Positions 58,690 through 64,000 of a DNA stretch of 64,000 nucleotides are shown here, piece after piece. The first letter of the stretch is position 1. Each line of letters opens with the position of its first letter. Source of the stretch: DASQFQ01 sp963802905 (lineage in GTDB: Bacteria; Actinomycetota; Thermoleophilia; Solirubrobacterales; Solirubrobacteraceae); assembly GCA_963802905.1 (NCBI GenBank), contig CAWDKH010000011.1, positions 186,001 through 250,000 on the forward strand, in the 5' to 3' direction. Under the pieces are notes generated by a model. The model worked only from the letters and a program-made list of their open reading frames with translations. It was not told the DNA's origin and did no database searches. The translations under genes and the position numbers were made by a program.

Positions 58690-59714
58690 TACCCCTCCCT
58701 GGCCGCGGCGTCCTCCGCCTCGGCTCGCTCTTCCAGCTTCTCCCGCAGATAGCCCGCGCGGTCGGCGCGGCGCTCGTGCTGCTCCGTCTCGGGCTCCTCG
58801 TCCGCGTGGGCGGCACGAGCGTGCTCCTGGCGCTCCCGCTCGATCTGCTCGACGCGCAGTTCCTCGGTCTTCGGATCGGGCACATTCGCGAGGGTACCCG
58901 GTCGTCGGCCCTCCAGCCGCAGCTCGTTGACCACCCCGCCGCCGAGGATGATCAGCGCCAGCACGTAGAACCAGATCAACACGATCAGGACGAAGACGAG
59001 CGTCGTGCGGAGGCCGGCGAACGCGCTGACGTTGGACAGGTAGAAGGGGAAGCCGTAGTCGACGACGCCGATCGCGAGCGTCGCGCCGAGCGCGCCCGGC
59101 CAGACGCCGTACCAGGGCACTGGCGTGTTCGGGACCGTGCGGTAGATCGTCGCGAGCGCGAAGAACGTGATCAGAAAGCCGACCCCGAGCGTGATCTTGT
59201 AGAGCGAGTCGCGGTCGGAGAGGCCGAACGGCAGGTTGTCCTTATTGGCGAACAGCAGCGACTGCAGCGCCGGCATCGCAACCGTGGCGGCGAAGAACAG
59301 CAGGACGAGGCCGAGCATCCCGAGGCCGAACAGCTTCTGGCGCACCCAGGAGCGGCAGGGAAGCTCGTAGATGCGGCAGAACGCGGTATCGAGCGCGCCC
59401 CAGAAGCTGGTGGCGACCCAGAGGGAGGCGACCAGGGCGATGATGCCCGCGGTCGTGCTCGACTCCCGGACCTCGCGCAGCGCCTCGCTGAGGGTCGTCT
59501 CGGTGGCGGAGGGGAAGAGCTCCTGGAGGTCGCGCAGGACGGAGCGCTCGAGGTCCGGCGAGGCGAGGATCTGGCCGGCGGTGAACAGCGCGATCAGCGC
59601 GACCGGGAAGACGGAGAGCAGCAGGTTGTAGGCGACCATCCCGGCCATGCCGGTCAGGTTGTCCGTGTACGCCTTCTCCCAGAAGCGCTTGAGCGCAGCC
59701 CCGATCCACCGCAT
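58689..59714 (-). CDS. YihY/BrkB-family membrane protein
   Basis: A 341-residue protein with about six membrane helices and family motifs: WEKAYTDNLTGMAGMVAYNL (the AAxxAYY-like region near the start), FPVALIALFTAG, IIALVASLWVATSFWGALD, YRTVPNTPVPWYGVWPGALG and FVLIVLIWFYVLALIILGGG. A ~70-residue charged cytoplasmic tail (Glu/Arg/Ala) follows. Despite the old ribonuclease BN label, this family is of unknown function, possibly a transporter. Divergent from the acidic membrane-anchored protein gene. Confidence 0.86.
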   Translation of the reverse strand: MRWIGAALKRFWEKAYTDNLTGMAGMVAYNLLLSVFPVALIALFTAGQILASPDLERSVLRDLQELFPSATETTLSEALREVRESSTTAGIIALVASLWVATSFWGALDTAFCRIYELPCRSWVRQKLFGLGMLGLVLLFFAATVAMPALQSLLFANKDNLPFGLSDRDSLYKITLGVGFLITFFALATIYRTVPNTPVPWYGVWPGALGATLAIGVVDYGFPFYLSNVSAFAGLRTTLVFVLIVLIWFYVLALIILGGGVVNELRLEGRRPGTLANVPDPKTEELRVEQIERERQEHARAAHADEEPETEQHERRADRAGYLREKLEERAEAEDAAAREG

Positions 59715-59813
59715 GCGCACAGCATGGCGCTCGGGGGAGCCGTTGTCGCGCCGGGCTCGGAGGGTACGGTTCGGGGAGAACGCGCACTCGTCATCGAAGG
59801 AGCGACTGAACCC

Positions 59814-60768
59814 ATGGCCCGACTCACCTTCAAGCGCCTGCTGTTCGTCGGCGTCGCCGTCGCCGCGGGCGCCGCGTACGCCAAGCGCGAGCAGGTGCGC
59901 CAGTTGCTCCCCGGCGGCTCCTCGCCGTCGCCCGAGCCGTACTCGCCTCCGGTCCCGGCTCCGTCCAACTACGACGCGCCGGGGCCCCCGGCCAACACCG
60001 CGACGCCGGTGCCCGCACCCGAGCCGGTCGTGACGCCGGACCCGTCGCGGTCCGACCCGGTCGAGGAGCAGGCGATCCAGGCCGACGACGAGGACGCAGT
60101 TCGGGACGCAATCGCGGATGCCGCCGCGGCGGCCGAGGCGGCGGGGGGCGTGACCTCGTCCGCCGGTGCCCCCGCCGGCGGCGTGGATTCCCCGGCGGCG
60201 GGCGATCCGCCGTCGCAGGTGACGCCGGACGCGGCCCCGGAGACGCAGGTCCACGAGACGCCCGCAGCCGCCGAGACCAAGGCCCACGACACGCCTGAGG
60301 ACGCCTCCGCCGCCGCTCGAGTCGGGCGAGATCCAGCCGCTCGGCACAACCGCGGAGGCCGACACGCAGGTCATGCCAGAGCCGATCGACGAGGCGGCCG
60401 AGGAGCAGGCTGCCGCGGCCGAGGCCGCCGCGATCGGCGGCTCGGCGGGCAACGAGTACGCCGGCAGCGAGCTCGGCGAGCCCGCGAGCGAGGCCGAGCG
60501 CCCGTTGGCCGAGGCCGGCGAGGGCGTGGCCGAGGGCCAGGAGCAGGCCGAGGCCGAGCTCGAGGAGAACGCCGGGCCGGGCGACGAGGGCGTGAGCGAC
60601 GCCGAGCGTCAGATCGACGACACGATCGAGGCCGCGGACAACCCAGCGATCGGCGAGACGCCCGAGGCCGGCATCCAGCCGACCGAACCGGCGCCCGACA
60701 ACGACGACGACGACATCTCCGGCGGCGACTGGAAGACCTGGTCGGGAGGCGCCGTAAAGCCGCAATGA
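59814..60768 (+). pseudogene. Membrane-anchored acidic Pro/Ala/Glu-rich protein, frameshifted
   Basis: AAGGAG precedes the ATG by 11 bases. A short helix (KRLLFVGVAVAAGAAYAKRE) is followed by a long Pro/Ser/Ala/Glu low-complexity region. At about 60315 an extra G shifts the frame. In the +1 frame the acidic composition continues (EEQAAAAEAAAIGGSAGNEY, AEGQEQAEAELEENAG) to a tail DDDDISGGDWKTWSGGAVKP and the TGA at 60766. Uncorrected, the frame runs on as Arg-rich sequence unlike real proteins here. Corrected length is 317 residues. The layout (short helix, acidic tail, Trp near the end) parallels the next gene. Confidence 0.7.
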
Positions 60769-60925
60769 GCGGCCGGCGGCTCAGACTGTCGCCGAAATAA
60801 CCGAAGAAACCTCACGCGGGACTCAAGGGGCACCGCGTGCGGTCCGATGCAGTGGGTGCCGGTTCCGTCCGACCGGTGTGCCTCCCACATCTCCACGCAC
60901 GCGACCGCCGAAGGAGCTCCACAGC

Positions 60926-62443
60926 ATGTCCCGTCTTTTCCGATTCATCCTCGTCCTGGCAGGAGCCGGCGCTGCAGTCGCCATCCTCCGCCACCTGACC
61001 CGTCAGCGCGCCGAGGAGACCAAGCCCTTCTTCGCGGACGCCTACGTCCCCCCGGTCCCCGCGCCGCCCGAGGCCGTCGTCGTGCCCACCCCCGAGCCGG
61101 TTGTGGAGCCGGCCGCGGAGGTCGTTCCCGAGCCGGTCGTGGAGGCCGCCCCCGAGCCGGTCGTGGCCGAGGAGCCCGCTGTGGAGCCGATTCCGGCCCC
61201 CGAGCCGGTCGCGTTCGAACTGCCCGTCATCGAGGTCCAGCCTGAGCCGGTCGCGGAGGACGTCGTCGAGACGGAGCCCGTCGGGCAGCCGCTGAGCCTC
61301 GAGATCCCCGTCGTCGCCGAGGAGTCCGTCCCGGCCGAGATCCCCGTCGTGGAGGCCGCGCCCGTGGCCGAAGAGGCCCCGGTTGTCGCCGAGGAGCCCG
61401 TCGTGGAGCCGGCCCCGGTCGCCGAGGAGCCCGTCGTCGAGCTCGAGCCCGTCGCTGAGGAGCACACATTTGAGGCGGCCCCGGTCGCCGAAGAGGCCCC
61501 CGTTGTCGCTGAGGAGCCGGTCGTCGAAGCCGAGCCCGTCGCCGAAGAGACTCCCGCCGAAGTCGGCGAGCCCTTCTACGCGGCCGCTCCGGTGAGCGAG
61601 GAAGCCCCCGTCGTCGAAGCCGAGCCCGTCGCCGAAGAGACGCCCGTGGTCGTCGAGGAGCCGGTCTACGAGGCCGCCCCGGTCGCCGAAGAGGCCCCCG
61701 TCGTCGCTGAGCAGCCTGTCGTCGAAGCCGCTCCGGTCGCCGAAGAGGCCCCCGTCGTCGCCGACGAGCCGGTCTACGAGGCCGCCCCGGTCGCCGAAGA
61801 GGCCCCCGTCGTCGCTGACGAGCCGGTCTACGAGGCCGCCCCGGTCGCCGAAGAGGCCCCCGTCGTCGCCGACGAGCCGGTCTACGAGGCCGCTCCGGTC
61901 GCCGAGGAAGCCCCCGTCGTCACTGACGAGCCCGTCTACGAGGCCGCCCCGGTCGCCGAAGAGGCCCCCGCGGTGGCTGAGGAAGCTCCCGTCGAGGTCG
62001 ACGAGCCTGTCTACGAAGCCGCTCCGGTCGCCGAAGACGCCCCCGTCGTCGCCGACGAGCCCGCCTACGAGGCCGAGCCCGTCGCCGAGCAGGTCCCCGT
62101 CGTCGCCGAGGAGCCGGCCGTGATGGCCGGTGAGACCGTTGACTGGGAGCAGTCGATGATGGAGGAGGCGCCGCCGGCGGCTGCGCATCCCTTCGCGGAG
62201 CAGCACGTCGTGGCTGAGGAGCCCGTCTTCGAGGCCGAGCCTTTCGTGGCCGAGGAGCCCGTGATGGCCGAGGAGGGCTTCCAGCCCGTCGAGCCGTCGC
62301 CGTTCGTCGCCGAGCCCGGCGCGCCCGAGGAGCCGGTCCTCGCGGAGGACGAGCCGTGGTTCGTCGCTGACGTGCAGGAGGAGCCGAAGGCCGAGCGGCC
62401 CGCGCAGTCCGACACGTGGAGCGGGCGGCCGATCGGGTCGTAA
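60926..62443 (+). CDS. Membrane-anchored acidic tandem-repeat protein
   Basis: A 505-residue protein with AAGGAG 9 bases before the ATG. One N-terminal helix (LFRFILVLAGAGAAVAILRH) is followed by ~460 residues rich in Glu, Val, Pro and Ala. The middle consists of near-identical 18-residue units of the type EAAPVAEEAPVVADEPVY; flanking parts are degenerate versions. The C terminus (EDEPWFVADVQEEPKAERPA, then SDTWSGRPIGS) is distinct and contains Trp. The repeats are strongly acidic and probably extended. Function unknown; the next gene is a membrane Ser/Thr kinase, and the preceding gene has the same architecture. Confidence 0.8.
   Translation: MSRLFRFILVLAGAGAAVAILRHLTRQRAEETKPFFADAYVPPVPAPPEAVVVPTPEPVVEPAAEVVPEPVVEAAPEPVVAEEPAVEPIPAPEPVAFELPVIEVQPEPVAEDVVETEPVGQPLSLEIPVVAEESVPAEIPVVEAAPVAEEAPVVAEEPVVEPAPVAEEPVVELEPVAEEHTFEAAPVAEEAPVVAEEPVVEAEPVAEETPAEVGEPFYAAAPVSEEAPVVEAEPVAEETPVVVEEPVYEAAPVAEEAPVVAEQPVVEAAPVAEEAPVVADEPVYEAAPVAEEAPVVADEPVYEAAPVAEEAPVVADEPVYEAAPVAEEAPVVTDEPVYEAAPVAEEAPAVAEEAPVEVDEPVYEAAPVAEDAPVVADEPAYEAEPVAEQVPVVAEEPAVMAGETVDWEQSMMEEAPPAAAHPFAEQHVVAEEPVFEAEPFVAEEPVMAEEGFQPVEPSPFVAEPGAPEEPVLAEDEPWFVADVQEEPKAERPAQSDTWSGRPIGS
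61670..62068 (+). repeat. 54-bp in-frame tandem repeats
   Basis: Units start at 61670, 61724, 61778, 61832, 61886, 61940 and 62015. Spacing is 54 bp except one 75-bp unit that carries a 21-bp insertion (7 residues). The DNA of the central units is almost identical, pointing to recent unequal exchange. The repeats have no spacers and lie wholly inside the coding frame. Confidence 0.9.
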
Positions 62444-62475
62444 GCGCCAGTTTTTCAGCCGTACGCAGGGGTAAT

Positions 62476-62501
62476 CGAGCGCCGGGGCAACCCGGCGCTC
62501 G
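62476..62501 (+). terminator. Strong GNRA-loop hairpin after the repeat protein
   Basis: An 11-bp perfect stem (CGAGCGCCGGG with CCCGGCGCTCG) is closed by a GCAA tetraloop 32 bases after the stop, followed shortly by GTTT. The rest of this 220-bp gap, up to the kinase start, shows a weaker 6-bp hairpin near 62543 and a TAGGTT box 10 bases before the kinase ATG. Confidence 0.7.
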
Positions 62502-62663
62502 GCGTTTAACGTTGCGAGCGGGATGTTTTCAGAATCAAAGACCTGATCTCTCGCAGGTCAACCACCCGCAGACGCCGAACCCGCATGAAAGACCCACCAC
62601 AACGGGGAGAACAATCGGCATCGGCATAGCCCCGCCGTAGTCCACAATAGGTTCGACACACGG

Positions 62664-64000
62664 ATGAGCACTCTCGTCGGCATGCAGCTCAACGGCCGGT
62701 ACCGGCTGGACGCCCAAATTGGGACCGGCGGGATGTCGACGGTCTATCGCGCGTTCGATTCCGTCCTCGAGCGCCGCGTCGCGGTCAAGCTCATGCACCG
62801 CGAGATCGCCGCGGACACGGACCAGCTCGAGCGCTTCCGGCGCGAGGCGCGCTCCGTCGCCCAGCTCTCCCACCCGCACATCGTCGGCGTCATCGACGCC
62901 GGCGAGGAGGACGGCCGGCCGTACATCGTCTTCGAGTACGTCGAGGGCGAGACGCTCAAGGACCGCATCCGCCGCATGGGCCGCCTCCCGATCGACGAGG
63001 CGATCGCCTACGCGATCGAGATCGCCCGCGCCCTCGAGGCCGCGCACGCGCGCCACATCGTCCACCGCGACGTCAAGCCCCAGAACGTCCTGATCGACGA
63101 GGAGGGCTCCGCCAAGGTCACCGACTTCGGCATCGCCCGCTCCCTCGACGAGGAGGGCCTGACCGCCGAGGGCCGTGTCCTCGGCACCACGGACTACGTC
63201 TCCCCCGAGCAGGCGCTCGGCCACGACGTCAACGGGCAGTCCGACATCTACAGCCTCGGCGTCGTCCTGTTCGAGATGCTCACCGGCGACGTCCCCTTCC
63301 ACGGCGAGAACCAGGTCGCGGTGGCGATGAAGCACGTCCGCGAGGACCTCCCCGACGTGCAGATGCGCCGCCCAGACGTCTCCGCGGGCCTCGCGGCGAT
63401 CCTCGACCGCATGACGGACAAGCACCTCGAGCACCGCTACCCCGACGCGCGCACGCTCGAGACCGATCTCGAGGACGCCCTCGCCGTCGAGGCCGCCCGC
63501 TCCGGCCGTGCCACCGGTGAGGCCACCGCCGTCATCGCGACGCTGCCGGAGTCCGCCCGCCGCCGCGTCCCGTTCCGCGTGCGGCGCAGGATCCCGATCT
63601 TCGCCGTCATCGGCGTGCTGCTGCTCGCCGGCGCGGTCGGCGCCGTGCTGCTGCTCCAGGGCCTCGAGCGCACCCAGCGCGGCACCGGAGAGGGCAAGGT
63701 CAAGCCGCCCGCCGGCACGAAGGTCGTCTCGGTCAAGCGCACGAGCGCCCAGGACTTCGACCCGCTCGGCGACGAGGACGAGCACGCCGACGAGGCGCGG
63801 CTCGCCGTCGACAAGGACCCCGGCACGTCGTGGACCACCGAGACCTACAGCGGCAGCACGCTGGCCGGTAAGGACGGCGTCGGCCTCTACATCGACGCCG
63901 CCCCGAGCGTGGCCGCCACCAAGATGGAGATCGACACCCCCAAGCCCGGCTGGCAGGTCGAGATCCACGTCGCCCCCGAGGGCGACGCGCCCAACGGAGC
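62664..64000 (+). CDS. Membrane Ser/Thr protein kinase, 3' end outside window
   Basis: A Hanks-type kinase still open at the window end (at least 445 residues). Glycine loop GTGGMSTVY (21-28), catalytic Lys42 in VAVKLM, HRDVKPQN with Asp136, DFGIA with Asp154, and SPEQ in the activation segment show an active kinase. After the kinase domain and a linker comes a membrane helix (IPIFAVIGVLLLAGAVGAVL). An extracytoplasmic discoidin-like domain follows (ARLAVDKDPGTSWTTETYSG), not PASTA repeats. This type often controls cell-wall or transport processes. The neighbouring acidic repeat proteins are candidate partners by position only. Confidence 0.93.
   Translation, partial: MSTLVGMQLNGRYRLDAQIGTGGMSTVYRAFDSVLERRVAVKLMHREIAADTDQLERFRREARSVAQLSHPHIVGVIDAGEEDGRPYIVFEYVEGETLKDRIRRMGRLPIDEAIAYAIEIARALEAAHARHIVHRDVKPQNVLIDEEGSAKVTDFGIARSLDEEGLTAEGRVLGTTDYVSPEQALGHDVNGQSDIYSLGVVLFEMLTGDVPFHGENQVAVAMKHVREDLPDVQMRRPDVSAGLAAILDRMTDKHLEHRYPDARTLETDLEDALAVEAARSGRATGEATAVIATLPESARRRVPFRVRRRIPIFAVIGVLLLAGAVGAVLLLQGLERTQRGTGEGKVKPPAGTKVVSVKRTSAQDFDPLGDEDEHADEARLAVDKDPGTSWTTETYSGSTLAGKDGVGLYIDAAPSVAATKMEIDTPKPGWQVEIHVAPEGDAPNG

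Noticed and set aside
58689..59714. Ribonuclease BN as the name for the YihY/BrkB-type gene
   Set aside because: That name is a historical misassignment; the protein is polytopic and has no nuclease motifs.
61670..62068. Regular 54-bp repeats resembling a CRISPR array
   Set aside because: There are no unique spacers; repeats are contiguous, in frame and translate to an 18-residue unit within a membrane-anchored protein. No cas genes are present.
60812..62206. Long reverse-strand open frame rich in Gly/Asp/Leu over the repeat gene
   Set aside because: It is the antisense of the repeats (no stops because the repeat unit lacks them on that frame), has no ribosome site or promoter and would overlap a well-supported forward gene.

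Overview
The window is very GC-rich, with strong G/C preference at third codon positions, many GTG/TTG starts and tightly packed genes that overlap by 1-8 bases. Its content (F420-type luciferase-like monooxygenase, LytR_C protein, DUF3105, zinc-finger-fused ECF sigma factor, cytoplasm-to-exterior acidic proteins, lipoate-dependent E1/E2 genes) suggests an actinobacterium, most likely of the Thermoleophilia/Solirubrobacterales type. That placement is an inference from gene content, not from a marker-gene tree. The sequence looks chromosomal: I see no phage, plasmid, IS or CRISPR signature.

Layout. 0-2.2 kb: nickel/cobalt transport (NicO end, a Fur-family regulator, a second Ni permease). 2.2-7.1 kb: two cyclic-di-GMP proteins around a stand-alone lipoyl E2. 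7.0-8.8 kb: reverse-strand VOC, hydrolase and membrane genes. 8.9-12.7 kb: E1alpha-E1beta-E2 of a 2-oxoacid dehydrogenase plus a DUF488 gene. 12.7-14.2 kb: an HD-GYP/LuxR regulator. 14.3-21.8 kb: a methyltransferase, lipB-lipA, rhomboid protease, D-Ala-D-Ala carboxypeptidase, a kinase/F420-oxidoreductase fusion and a lipoprotein hydrolase. 21.9-24.2 kb: an acyl-CoA dehydrogenase pair. 24.2-31.8 kb: hydrolase, SDR, histone-deacetylase-like gene, two tRNA-Ala genes, glutamate dehydrogenase, PhzF and a third GGDEF protein. 31.8-36.3 kb: two-component system and small regulators. 36.3-42.7 kb: a secreted protein diverging from a stand-alone B12-binding (CarH/AerR-like) protein, a lytic transglycosylase, a haloalkane dehalogenase and an SDR. 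42.7-55.4 kb: membrane-tethered sigma factor, then a surface-polysaccharide and cell-envelope block on the reverse strand. 55.5-58.5 kb: STAS, DedA, UppP and PurM. 58.5-64 kb: BrkB-family protein, two membrane-anchored acidic repeat proteins and a Ser/Thr kinase cut by the window end.

Genes that plausibly work together: lipB and lipA make the lipoyl group needed by both E2 proteins. GT2, sugar transferase, 4,6-dehydratase and aminotransferase build an amino-sugar surface glycan on undecaprenyl phosphate, which UppP and possibly DedA recycle. Three GGDEF proteins (one with EAL) and an HD-GYP regulator point to local c-di-GMP signalling.

Three patterns cut across the annotation. First, seven genes are broken by a single net +1 frameshift, four of them within 3.2 kb; assembly indels are the simplest explanation. 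Second, about eleven starts have a TAnnnT hexamer exactly 6-7 bases upstream, as expected for leaderless transcripts, and one divergent pair shares a perfect 18-bp palindrome carrying such a hexamer on both strands. Third, the B12-binding protein carries the W-x9-EH and ExHxxG motifs of adenosylcobalamin photoreceptors, without a DNA-binding domain, behind a leaderless-type promoter overlapped by a 10-bp inverted repeat.
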